A DNA stretch of 64,000 nucleotides from contig JBANAY010000003.1 of NCBI GenBank assembly GCA_037952775.1, positions 18,786,001 through 18,850,000 of the forward strand, written 5' to 3'. Under the pieces are notes generated by a model. It searched no databases, was not told the origin of the DNA, and saw only the letters and a list, made by a program, of their open reading frames with translations. Every line of letters starts with the position of its first letter. Positions within the stretch are counted from its first letter, which is position 1. The position numbers and the translations under genes were made by a program. This stretch comes from Clonostachys chloroleuca. Lineage: Eukaryota > Ascomycota > Sordariomycetes > Hypocreales > Bionectriaceae. Positions 12,557 through 23,764 of this stretch are shown piece after piece.

Positions 12557-13343
12557 GTAACACCTCCTTGGATTCATCAGACGAATAAGCCGGGTTGTTT
12601 ATTTTGGTATTGTAAGTTTAGCGACGGATATTTAGCAGGTCATACAACGGATCTTTCTTTCATCAGTCCACACCTGGTGTGTATTCACGGGTGCAACGCG
12701 GGATTTCATGGTAATGTTGATGCGAAGGGAATCGGAATAAGAGACTGTGCCGGGCTACCGCCTCAGTAGATAGTCGACAATCGTTTCAGGTCTGGGGGGT
12801 GCTATCCAACTACGGCCTCCTGCCAGCCATATGTCGTCAAAGAGGGCAATGTACTATGACAGTCCAGTAAACCAATTGGCTGGATATGAGATGGTCAACT
12901 GAAAGGGGAGAGGAACTTGGTGAGATTGACGAGTAGGAGTTGCCGCCCCAGGTAGATACACCCAAGATTACATACAGCTGAACACTATCCTACAAAACAG
13001 TGCCACTAAAGGCCGCTTCCATTCTTGATACGGATCAATGATTGTATAAATTGAGCCTACTTGCTTGCGACTACCAAAGAATACCTCATGTACCTCTAGA
13101 CCTCGGCAGAGACCTCAACCCGGAGTCATCGGGAACCACATACAGCGATCTTGTGCAAATTTGCAAGCTTGTCGCAGATGGAAATTTGTACGTACTCATT
13201 GCATACAAAAAATTCACCGTGCACAATAGAATACAGGTTTACGAGACAGTCAAAGCTGGGCTAGATTCTTCTTCAGGCTACCTACCTACGTAGGTGAGCG
13301 CAATTGCAAGCCACCAGTGATTGAATCCGTAGGTACATTCTAA

Positions 13344-13357
13344 GGTACCTAGGTACC
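13344..13357. repeat. GGTACC/CCTAGG palindromic cluster
   Basis: A 14-base palindrome made of two GGTACC units around CCTAGG, set in a region (13270-13370) with several more CCTACC and TAGGTA units. Similar TAGGTAGG motifs recur elsewhere in this window's non-coding DNA. Confidence 0.6.
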
Positions 13358-14631
13358 TACATAGATACCTCCTTCCTTGGATGGCAGGTACAAGTGGTCC
13401 CATAATGTCTGGATCAATTCTAGGCAGTTTCGCCATATCACGGTATTATTGGCAGTATCTACCCAGATGCACGTGTACGTGACGTAGCCGATGAGTCCCT
13501 TCCAATTCCTCGGCTTCCTCCTACTTCTTGCCGTCCTGTTCTTGGGTTGAGATGGACAACACATACCGACTTGTTGAATATCAAGGCCAAATTAGAAAGA
13601 AGCCCATCGCGAAAGGGTCGGGTTGCCTTGGAAACCGGTAAATCTTTCTCGGGATAGACTAATACAGTAGTACCCAAGTAGCCAATTATTCGATAGAACT
13701 TTCCACCAGGATGAGTAGGCAGGTACTCATTGTACAAGTAAAAGCAAATCTGGAAGCCACACTTTGGTGCTTTCCATCATCGCTTTTTGAAAAAGAAGGT
13801 GTACTCAATTATTTCCAGGTATACCGGTATGGATTGACCAAGTCATCATCACTTTGGCTATCAAGAAAGAGTCTGGAATTGATTCCATGTCTTCTGTCTT
13901 TTTGATTTAGTAGGCTCGTAGGTGATGAAGAAGATGTGGAAGTAACGGACTTCCTCTTTCATGGGGCATTGAGATGTCAAGTGCTTAGGTGAATCCTCAA
14001 AAACGCAAGTGTATTGTATCAGTGCATGTTTGAGAGCAGCAAGTGCAGCACCACCTCTGTCCTATACCTCGACAAGAGCTGGCAGCTGGCATTCTTAAAC
14101 AACAGATGAGGCAAGCGCTCTGGTCGACATTGAGGTCTCCAAAATGCAACTGTACCGTTATGCCTGCCCCAACACATGTTCAACAGCTGCAAATGTGGTA
14201 GCACCTGCCTTCTAAGCCCGGTAGTTCAACATCATATTGACTTGATATTGCCTTTTATCATCAGAAAACGAAGAGTTCATTCCTTCCAACATAACAATGT
14301 TCCCATATGCTTCTTGCCATCCCATCCTTTGCCTGTTTTCCCTTTCTGACCTTGAGGTATAATAATCCCATCCCCTCCCCTCCTTGTTTGGTTTTCAACT
14401 TCTCTCACTGCATATCACATCTACCATCACTTTCGAGTCGACCATCCTCTCCTTTATCTTGTCCCCTACACTCTCCCTTGTACTTTACTCTCTTGTCCTC
14501 TATTTCTCATTACCCCCTGCTCCCTACTGTCTTCGAGGGCACCCTCCACGGACACAGAGAGTGCCATCTGGCAAAGAGAGATCTTCGTCGGTGAACACCC
14601 TCGACACTGGTATGTATAAGTCGTCCCCTTG

Positions 14632-15288
14632 ATGTCATCCCTACTTTCGTTCGCTGACAGTCCGGTTTGCCTCAGTTTAACGGTCATGCCAGCAGTTCAA
14701 ATGCTCAAGCGTATGACGCTGTCTGTCATCATTGGCAATAACAATAAGATGGGTGTTGGTGAGGACAATATCGCGTCTGACCTCCATGATGAATTGCTTG
14801 CAACCTCCGACAATGCCCACTCAGCTTCGGCTGACCCCCCCCCCACAACTCTCTCTAGGAACTCCTACGACCTCAGTTCGCATCGTCAAGGGCCTCTCGG
14901 GCATCAATGTGAGTCCACTTCCTTTAAGTCTTGCGTTCATCATTGGTCGCTAACTGCTCATGGAAGAAAACTTCATATCCACAAACCCACGCACACACTC
15001 GATGCTCGGAAACGCACATCACTTGACAATACGCAAGAGCTCTCAGCCTATGGAGTAGCAAGCAGAAGACTAGAGACGACAAAACGCAAAACGCATACAA
15101 GGGTGAGTGATAATGTTGCGATCCAGTCTCTGATCCAGCAACACACATTTATTCGGGGGCAAAGAGTTGGGATGGTAACTTACTTAAGTTTGTTCAGTTA
15201 TCTGAACGAGCTTGTTCATGACCTACTTAAGAGAGCCTCGCCAACCACGGTCACACCCTTCAACAGGCAGCCCAAACCATCTAGGTAA
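14632..15288 (+). CDS. Hypothetical open frame, possible orphan gene
   Basis: An open frame of 218 codons from an ATG at 14632, preceded by a 200-bp CT-rich stretch like the leaders of real genes here. Within it are good intron signals: a GTGAGT at 14909 with a GCTAAC about 40 bases later, and an acceptor-like CTCTCTCTAG at about 14859. The frame ends beside a GTAAGT at 15285 that is followed by another GCTAAC. So the true transcript, if any, is probably spliced and differs from the simple frame. The predicted protein is hydrophilic, rich in Ser, His and Thr, and matches no family I know. The first part overlaps one copy of the 74-bp repeat. It could be an orphan gene, a decayed gene or a non-coding RNA. 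Confidence 0.22.
   Translation: MSSLLSFADSPVCLSLTVMPAVQMLKRMTLSVIIGNNNKMGVGEDNIASDLHDELLATSDNAHSASADPPPTTLSRNSYDLSSHRQGPLGHQCESTSFKSCVHHWSLTAHGRKLHIHKPTHTLDARKRTSLDNTQELSAYGVASRRLETTKRKTHTRVSDNVAIQSLIQQHTFIRGQRVGMVTYLSLFSYLNELVHDLLKRASPTTVTPFNRQPKPSR
14665..14738 (+). repeat. 74-bp direct repeat, copy 1
   Basis: Matches 15553-15626 at 70 of 74 positions. A second short block of similarity (CTCAGCTTCGGCTGAC here, CTCGGCTTCGGCTGCC there) lies about 80 bp (copy 1) and 45 bp (copy 2) downstream. This suggests a longer duplicated unit that has diverged. Confidence 0.9.
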
Positions 15289-15552
15289 GTTCATTTACTC
15301 TTGGAGACATTGTCAACTATTCGTCGCTAACTTTCTTGTGTAAGTCGACACACTTAGCTGAATTCTTTGATTGATTCGAGGCGGATCGAGACGGGAGGAA
15401 TGTATGTCATCAAATCACAGCGTAAAACGTTTGATAATATGGTGGCCGTGTATTCAGGATTGGCTGAATGAGCGGTTATTTGGAAGTCATAACTTAGTCT
15501 TATGAGCTCTTGATTGCAAGTCATTATACACTTTGAAGAATCAAAGGATCTC

Positions 15553-15626
15553 GTTTGCCTCAGGTTAAGTGTCATGCCAGCAGTTCAACTGCTCAAGCGT
15601 ATGACGCTGTCTGTCATCATTGGCAA
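15553..15626 (+). repeat. 74-bp direct repeat, copy 2
   Basis: Second copy, 888 bp downstream of the first in the same orientation. The four mismatches all change the amino acid in the frame that reads LPQ..HASSS.AQAYDAV, so there is no sign of protein-level constraint between the copies. Confidence 0.9.
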
Positions 15627-15803
15627 ATTTCAATGTTACGAATTTTAGTGTACAAATCTCAAACAACACCTACTCGGCTTCGGCTGCCATGAAATCTTTC
15701 TTCCGGCAGCATAGGCTTACTTTATAGAATTCAGAACTGCGGCCACGTCGGCTTTTGTGTACAAGAGATAATGACAAATAAAGTTACTGTGACTCATAGA
15801 GGT

Positions 15804-15853
15804 AAAAAAATAAAAAATAAAAAATAAAAAATAAAAAATAAAAATAAAAAAAA
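15804..15853. repeat. (TAAAAAA)n microsatellite
   Basis: T residues sit at 15811, 15818, 15825, 15832 and 15839, exactly seven bases apart in a background of A. The array ends with a 6-base unit and an A run. Confidence 0.95.
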
Positions 15854-16890
15854 CTCTATATGTTAAGTTATGTTTAGTATGACGCTTGGGTGTTTTGTTG
15901 TTAACCACGAACCACGACAGCTAAAGCGGGCTCTCACGATCCCTCTACCCAAGCTGTCTAGCTGTTAACTGGGATAGCCCGTAGTTGCTCTCATAATATG
16001 TCTGTCGTCTGTTTGGACCTTGGTGAAGATCTTCTTTGGCCTGAGGGTACCATATTGGAAATCGGGGACTTCGTGGTCGGGCATCTTGTTGGGGGAAGAA
16101 GAAGGGGAAATTGTAAGGATGTGTGTGATGAGGCGCGGTATGTTTGCAGGACAAGCTACGGGGGAAAGCGAATACGATTAGGCAAAGAGCTGTGGTCGGC
16201 GTGTGACTCAATCGGTCGGGACTGGCTTTTGTGGCTGCTGACATGGCCACATCATGAACCCTATTTTGAAGGTTTCGGCTTTAATCATGGTGTTGTTACT
16301 GCAATGAAACTTTCTCCTGCAGATGTACACTGACAATGAAGGCTGAAGCGCAGTATATTGTTCTGCCGCAGTCCTCGTATCTTAGTAGTGTACATTTGCC
16401 TTTTCATGGATTGCATGTAGGCTTCTTGAGTAATAGCCGAAGCCTTGGCAGCCTTGTTCAACTGGGTGCTCGGTAGTACCTGTGTCAAAAGCCCAGTACA
16501 TCAAACAACTACGCAATTAAATTGATGATTATGCCACCCTACCTCCAAGAAGCCGTAAGCCATATTTGCATGTACCGAAAGGTCACATATGAACAAAGAC
16601 TGATCAACACGGGCTGAGTCGTTTATTCACGCGGCCTCACTCAATCTGTTGATCAAACGGACACTTTATTCCTTCAACCAATCAAGGCATCAGCCACAAA
16701 TGAGCGAAGGTGTCATTGATGATGTCAATTCACCAACCGACATTGCAGCTGAGAACTGCAGATGTGGCTTGGCTGCATCACGAGCTCATATCCTCCCACC
16801 CCAAATGCAGCTCCTTGCACATTGTATTTTCCTATCAGGAAATTAATTAAATACGGAACTTTGCATGAAGAGATCTTGCCATTCCATCCA

Positions 16891-16896
16891 TATAAA
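16891..16896 (+). promoter_or_regulatory. TATA box of the HET gene
   Basis: TATAAA lies 63 bp before the ATG at 16959, in an AT-rich upstream region. Its spacing fits a core promoter with a short leader. Confidence 0.5.
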
Positions 16897-16958
16897 TGAG
16901 AGCAACTCATTCAATGATCAATTAATACATTCTTGGTGTTGCAGGTTCAGCCCATACA

Positions 16959-19722
16959 ATGGCATCTGAAGAATCATCGGCTGTGGCAAAACCAGCTTGT
17001 GTCTCCCAAGTCTCGGGCTTTTGCGCCTCTGTGTGGACGTCTGCTGCAAACCTGGCTGCGTACGCCAAACGAGAGGTCGGGGAGACGATCGAGGATATCA
17101 AATTCAGTCCCGGCGAGGTAGCCAATCAAACGAAGAACGACGTGCTGGATACGTCTCGCAAGCTGCATGGCCAGCCGGGTTTGTGCACCACGTGCGAGTC
17201 GTTCCCGTCCGGGGGATTCAGATCTAGGACCGCACAATGCCTTACCTGGACCACGCCTCTTTCAAGAATCCTCTATCACTCCGACTGGTGCCAAATGTGC
17301 CGCTTTCTTCTCGACATGCTCTGCCGTCCAGACAACGATCCGCTCAGGCATCCCGAGGTCGCTCCCCACCTTCAAAAAGATATGCGAGGCATGTCCATGT
17401 CGGAATGGTCAGAGCAGGGTTGGAAGTATACAGATGCCAACTGGCCCTTTGGCAGGGGCGAGCTCCGCGCTGAAGGTGCTACGTATCGGCTTGGCCATGC
17501 AAACGAGCAATTCACCGTCCTGGCAGCTCGCATGGGTCGCCAGCTGGTAGCTCAACTAGCATCACCAAAATCAACCAAGCCAAAGCCGAAACCACGGAGT
17601 GACTGGTCACTTATTGAGGAAGGCAGGAAATCGTTGACGCGCCATCCGAAAGCTTGCGATCTAGTCCTGAATATCATCACGAGCCAGGACCAGAACAGCG
17701 CCGGAATGATATTCGCAACTCTACTTGGGTCTGGAAACCGTCCCGGGGGTGAGTCCAGAAATTGAGTAGCTTTCGCCTTCGGATCGCACACCCCGACTTA
17801 CAGAGCCTGACTGGGGCCACGAACGAGCTATGGTATGGAAATGTCCTGGATAAAGATTGGATTGATGCAGCAATCGGAAAACGCTGGATCCAGGAGTGTC
17901 TGGAAAAGCATTGTGAGAAGTGCAGTCGTCCAGGTTGGAGTGCTGCTATGGAGAAGTTGGATTTCCTCCGGGTGATAGACGTTGAGAGAATGTGCTTGGT
18001 TGAGATTGAAGACCCAGGGACCTGCCGGTTCATTGCTCTATCCTACATGTGGGGGGGGATCAAAAAATGTAAATTGGAGGAGAGCCATCTCCAAGCATGG
18101 TCTCAACCTGGGGGCTGTCTACGATAGCCAATACTTTGCCTCTCACCATCAGGGATTCGATCGAGGTCGTCAAACGCCTAGGCGAACGATATCTGTGGGT
18201 TGATTCACTAGTATGTCCTCTCTCAATGGCCCCTATATGTCTATCACCATTCTGACATCTCTAGTGCATACAACAAGATGGGGGCGACGAGAAGGACCGT
18301 CAAATCGCTGCGATGGATCGTATCTATGGCACGGCCCTTCTGACCATCGTCGCTGCATCTGGATATAACGCCAACGCAGGGCTTCAAGGTGTTAATACAA
18401 CCGATCCGGGCACCTCTGACTCAAAGTCAAGTCATCCGCGAGATCTAAGCCAGCCATCCGTCAAGCTAAATCAAGATGAAGCTCATATCATCGCGCCCTT
18501 CGAGAGCATTCAGGACATACCGAAATTAGCTTGGTCGTCTCGGGGCTGGACCTTCCAAGAGAAGGCTCTCTCGCGCCGGCTGCTGATATTCTGCGGTGAA
18601 GAAGTAACGTGGCACTGCAGGGAAATGATCTGCCGGGAGGACATGGTGAATGATGATGCTGAGAATCGAAGCAAGCCTTTAGAATGGCTTCGGCTAAACC
18701 CTCAGCACTTTCAACTCTTCCAGGGGCCAGATCCGTTTTGGGTGGATAGGAGCACTATTCGAGACAAGAATGCGAAGACCCATCTTGTGCGATCCAGCGC
18801 GATGGGTGAGTATGCGAGAGTAGTCAAGGAATACTCGAGTCGCCAATTAACTGACAAAGGATATGTCATTTTGGCCTTGCAGGGGCTATTGAACATCCTC
18901 TCCGGAGCCATGCTGACAGAGTTCCGGTATGGACTTCCGGAGAATCTATTCGATGTTTCAGTGCTATGGGCGCCCAGGGGAATCCTGAAACGTCGATGTA
19001 CCTCGAATGAGTGGTGGGAGGGCACTATGGGATACGCAAGCTGTCTCTCTGTCAATAGAGATACCGATGGAAGAGCGATTAGTGCCAAAAATGCCGGGCT
19101 AGGAGAGGAAGGTATCCGGCCCTGGATACACTGGTATGCCCTGGACGCATCTAAACGTGGTCTCCGCTGTCTGGATACCGTTCTGGGAACGTTGCCGGAG
19201 ATACCTCTAGAATGGGAGGGGAGGCCTTACGGCTTTCACCAATCCACTCGGCTCGAACTTGAAACAGAGATTGTGGGTGAATTGAGCGGAGAAAACCTTG
19301 ATAGGCACCACATAGTATTCAGGACGAGTTGTGCCAACTGCATTTTACAGCTGGGCAAGACGATTGATGAATCCTACCCGGGAGTGAATGAACTGACTGC
19401 CCACGTCCTAGGGCCTAGAGACACTCGAAGGCTTCTCTCCGCTGATATCAAAGATTCTGAGCATCAAAGAGTTGGCCACATCGTTTTGGATACAGAGCCT
19501 CCAACCGGAGGTCAAGAGACAATTCTAGTCGCCATCACAGAGTCACAGCCACTTCACCTTGGCATTCAATTCCAAGATGCCGAAGAATATTCGTGCTATA
19601 GGGTAATGTTACTCCTGAAAACCCCGAACTCAGACATATTCGAGAGGTTGGGGCTGGGCAATATCTGGAAGACGGCATGGATCTTTGCTCAACCTTCTCC
19701 GAAAACAATTGTGCTTGGGTGA
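16959..19722 (+). CDS. HET-domain (heterokaryon incompatibility type) protein, reading frame broken twice in this sequence
   Basis: The HET core is plain: FIALSYMWGG, then TIRDSIEVVKRLGERYLWVDSL, then CIQQDGGDEKDRQIAAMDRIY, then AWSSRGWTFQEKALSRRLLIF. Fungal HET proteins act in non-self recognition and regulated cell death. One clear intron removes 18211-18264, between WVDSL and CIQQD. The upstream part needs two frame changes: one near 17759-17761, linking ...GNRPGGESR to LSSFRLRIAHP, and one at the five-G run 18110-18114, linking ...AWSQPGG to LSTIANTLP. Each needs one extra base, and with both added the coding length is an exact 904 codons. The 350-residue N-terminal region (CTTCESF, SDWCQMCRFLLDMLC) has paired Cys motifs common before HET domains. 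The stop at 19720-19722 overlaps a GTGAGT, so a further 3' exon is possible. It could be a true pseudogene; I favour sequence errors. Confidence 0.75.
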
Positions 19723-22700
19723 GTGGACCGGTTTGCAGGGAAAAAGGATCGTAAAGACACGCAGATATGCCTTGTATACACATTGAGATAGACGAGCAGC
19801 TTACCCAGCAGGGCTGATACAAATGGAGTTTTGGAGTCTATGGGTATTGACCATAGAAAGGGAACTTCCGATACATGGGATGGCTCTAGAGCCAAAAGCA
19901 AGTCTAAGGTTAGGGACCTACGTAGTACGTTCGAACATCGAAGGGTTGTGCCGGGACGGTCCGGTTGAGGTAGTGGCCAGTGCTGTGTTACCTTGCTGCT
20001 AGCAGATGACTTCTTCTACACGCTCTGTCATTGCAGATGGGAGGCAGTAGGAGAGGTCCCTTATGTTTCATTGCTTCCTGGAATTATCCGTGGTGGGATA
20101 GAAATCAAGATTGGCATTGTTGAAGATCGGGCTTACAGAAGCACCTACGCCAAGAGACTATCGACAGCCTGGCGCCACTGATGAACCGGTCTGTGAAACA
20201 TGAAATATCACACCGTTGTCGTTCGTCTCACGAGCCGGAAATGATGCGTTGCGGTGATGTAATGCCGGCAATAAGAAAGCACGAGATCGATCCTGCGAGG
20301 ATATTAAAAGAATGGGGAGAAATCAAAGCAACCCAGCAGAACGGCCAGAATGAGCCAAGGATACGGCATCCGTGCTAAAAGCTATGATCTTCAGCTGAAC
20401 CGAGATGCAGAAAGAAGCGAATCGTGACTACAGTTCCCCCCTTGTTGGCTTGGTTGCTTGGGAGAGGCGGCCAGACGGTAGCTCCCTCCAAATCTCCGGA
20501 TCGGCCCTGTGGGTGCGTACAATGAGCCCATGGAAGAATTCTTTGTACGGCGCAGCGAACAGAGAAGGCCTCAAAGCCAGTACTGGTACGGTGGAACGAG
20601 CGAGGCCGAGCTTGGCACCTGGAAGTCCGGGATGCGTTTGCCACGTCTGCAGGTCTTTGAGTCAGTAGCTGCTCCTGCCCCTGCGGGGTTGAAGGTCTCC
20701 AGCAGCGCCAGATCAGCACTGTAGGTTTGTCGTGATCCGCCGCCAGGCCTAGCACGGGCGATAGTGCGCGCGATGCCTCGTCGATGCTCTGGGACGAGGT
20801 CGCTCGTGCAGGAGAGGAGACGCTCTGTTTGGCTTGGGACAGTGGACCCTGGATTGGTGAGAGCTGCAAGGGCAGAGCCGGATCCAAGACCAGACAAGGG
20901 TTTAACGGCCGCTAATGGCTTGAGGAGGCTGCTGCGGGTCATTCTGGCGAAATTACCCTTGCGGCACCGAGCTCCAAGAACCTTGTGGAGAGAAAGGAGT
21001 TCTTCAGGAGGTCTCCAGCCCTCCCGCCCGCCTGAGACGTCCATCCAGGTCGCTCGCTCACATTCATCCGTAGGTACTTGCACCTCTCCAGACAAGGAAT
21101 CCGTACCTTCGCACTCCATATGCGCATACGGCGGACATTCGACATGTACCGTACATCTGCGTGAACCCACATCCCTCCCTCGTTAGTACGTCTTAGCACC
21201 TCATCCGTCCTCCCAATATCCATTCACCACCCCGGCAGCGGTCCACAGACAATCCCAAGTCCATGAGGTAAGAGCTTGGATGCGCCATGGGATATGAAAT
21301 CCGGTGGAAGTGGAAGGTAACACAGCTAGTGGTGGCCTTCTGGACCACCAAACCTCTGACTACTCCAGGATCCGTGCCCCATTATGATTGCTGATCAATA
21401 CCTGGGCGCTGGTCTCATTAGCCACGTACATGATAGCTCACACTTTCCTCAGTATGACAAATGTATTTTTAGACGCCTTTTCTTTGACCGTTCCGGGGAT
21501 GAGAGCACCAGAGGGTGGAGAGAGCCAAGTACTACCTGGAAAGTAGCATCGTCCAACCTCCCTACCTGGGTATAATGCCTATTGGGATCCAGGACGCGTT
21601 ATTTCGACGCGCCCGGCACCGTCGCCCACGTCTGTCTACCCGCCATGTAACTCGCTACGGGCTTCCTTCACCGCGCGCCGACTGCTGGGGAAATCCCCTT
21701 CACCTGTCGGCATCTTAGTAGGCGTTGCCTTGCAACCAATTTGCCTCGTGGATCCGCGGCCTTGCGATTGTTTCGGCCAAAGTGGGTTTCGCATCCGGAA
21801 AGACCATGGGTACGTCAGGTCATAAGCAGTCGACGAATCCTCCCAAACTGGTAGCTGGCTGGCTAGCACTGATGGCTCAAGCCCGACAACATGAAGGTCA
21901 TCGCCCGGCGCTAGATGGTGGTGTTCTCCAGCAGGAGTAGTGCAACCAAACCTACTCAGGCAGATCCATCTGGCCCCGAGTCCACTAAATTGCCCGTCAC
22001 TCGCATTCTAAATGGTGGGGAGTGGGACATTGTGCATGCTCAGGGCATGGGCCAGACGATAGCAGGAGTTGGGCAAAGGACCAGCGGCTCCCTTCCTGCC
22101 GTGGCACTCGTCGTGAGGCATCCATCTGCTGTGGCCCCAAGAGGGCGACGGAGATTAAGGTGCGTCGCTTGCCCAGATTCTCACTCGGCCTATTTACTGA
22201 CCAACGCGCGCCCATCGATGGGAGGAGCCCGGGTACGAAAGGGGGCTACCGGGGCGGATATCGTCCCGGGCAGAGTGAATGAAAACATCAGGCCTCTGTA
22301 TTTGTCAGATGGTAGACAATAGGCAGATAGTAGAGGCTTGCTAGCTAGTCATTTGGCCAAGGGAGATGTGCATGCCACTCTCTCACCAAGGACATTGCAT
22401 ATTGTCCGGTGCGGAGTTCCATTGCTGCTGTGCTTCTGCCATGCAGCTGTCCAGAATCCGTGCCTGCGTCGATGCGCGACACAGGCAGGCGCCGTCACGC
22501 AGCCTATAAGCAATTGAGAGATAATCAGCACGGCAAAGCAATGTGTATCAGAGCTGTGAGGTGTTGCGCACCCATTCGCCCAAGGTCTGAGATGGATGCA
22601 TGTGTGGCTAGGCATGTACTTGTATTGATACCCTGCTGTTAGTGGAATGGATCCTAGCCAGAGCTCTACACTACCTGCACAATAGTACCCTACTTGGTGT

Positions 22701-23764
22701 TATTTGATAAATAGCAGAGGAATCCACCGAAATTTCCCTTCTATCCCCGTTGGCCCCCCTTCACCTCCCATTCGGCTTGGGGAGACATCATTTCCTACCA
22801 GCCTTGCCTTACTTGCTGCGTACCTCCCAGTCCCCAGTCCCAGACGGCCACTTGTGGAGTATATCTTGGCACCTGCACATAATAAACCCACCAGCGCACT
22901 CGGGGGGAAGGGGGGAGCCGAATGCATGACTTGGGGCAGTAGGCCAGCATAAGCAGGGCCAACGACATACAAGTAAGGAGGCCGTATTCACACGTATGCT
23001 CTGGACAGACAGACTTCAATGCGCGAGGTTGACTCCCCAATGCCCGTTCCGCTGCTGCTATTTCCCTCAACTGGCCTTCCGCGACTTCCATCTATGTCAT
23101 ACTCGTAGTTATGTGCCTGAGCTTCGGACGCTCCCAGCAGTGCGACGCTACGGCGCTGCTGGTCGCTGTAAGATTAACCATTCTCCATAAGCGAAAGTCG
23201 AATGCCCACACAGACAGGCGGTATGTAGTGTACATCTGGGAGGGAGCTGGACCTCGGCCTTGTACCTGGTCACCTTGGCAGTGCGTAGCGGTACTTCTGA
23301 GACGCCGCTATGCATGCACAACTCGCGGCTGCTAACCCCCCTGGAGCTTGCATCTGTTCCCTTCCCAGGTACTGTACCTCCACTTCTACACCAAGGCGCC
23401 CCCCTAATTGGGACTAGACAAACGAGCCGAACCTGGAACCTGCCTCCATTGCCTGGGCACCCTCGCCGTCCCAGTTCATCCGCCAGTCAGTGAGCACAGC
23501 CCAGTTCTGTGCAAGCTCATTCAGGTCTCCTTCTTTCTTCCACCACTCCACACCATACCACCCAAACTCGTCAATCCCATCGACCTGCGAGGGCTTCACC
23601 CAATTCTCATCATCTCTCGAAGCCATCAGCAGCGAATCGACAATTTGCTCCCGTAACGCTTCGCCCGCGTCCGCCTCTCGATCCCTCGCTGGCTTTTCGC
23701 CTGCCAGACCAACCTCCTCCTCCTCCCCCTTTCTCCTCCGTGCCCATCGCCTTCAGCTTCCAAC
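19723..23764. other. Gene-poor interval between the HET gene and G-beta
   Basis: About 4 kb. Open frames up to 199 codons (20571-21170, minus) have no family features and compete with frames on the other strand. An acceptor-like TCATTGCAG near 20037 is followed by an open frame to 20181 that might be a last exon of the HET gene. From about 23340 to the ATG at 23765 the plus strand is strongly pyrimidine-rich, as expected for the leader and core promoter of the G-beta gene. Confidence 0.5.

Larger units (their letters stand above)
12557..16958. other. AT-richer accessory interval with repeats and a candidate transcription unit
   Basis: About 4.4 kb with no recognisable protein family. It holds GGTACCTAGGTACC-type motifs near 13345, a pyrimidine-rich stretch (14300-14530), a candidate intron-bearing unit (14632-15288), two copies of a 74-bp sequence, a (TAAAAAA)n microsatellite and a 10-C run (14835-14844). 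By eye the base composition is more AT-rich than the flanking gene blocks. The right end is the promoter of the HET gene. Confidence 0.55.

Noticed and set aside
15945..16250. 101-codon minus-strand frame ending in QQDARPRSPRFPIWYPQ...
   Set aside because: It looked slightly protein-like, but there are no supporting splice signals, promoter or family match.
17749..17803. 55-bp intron (GTGAGT to TTACAG) in the HET gene to explain the first frame break
   Set aside because: The downstream exon would be in the wrong frame and hit a stop near 17854, losing the conserved LWYGNVLDKDW segment.
20571..21170. 199-codon open frame on the minus strand
   Set aside because: No family pattern, competing frames on both strands, and no leader-like or splice context.
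23414..23626. 70-codon Trp- and Glu-rich frame on the minus strand
   Set aside because: It is the complement of the CT-rich leader of the G-beta gene, which gives Glu, Gly and Trp codons by composition.
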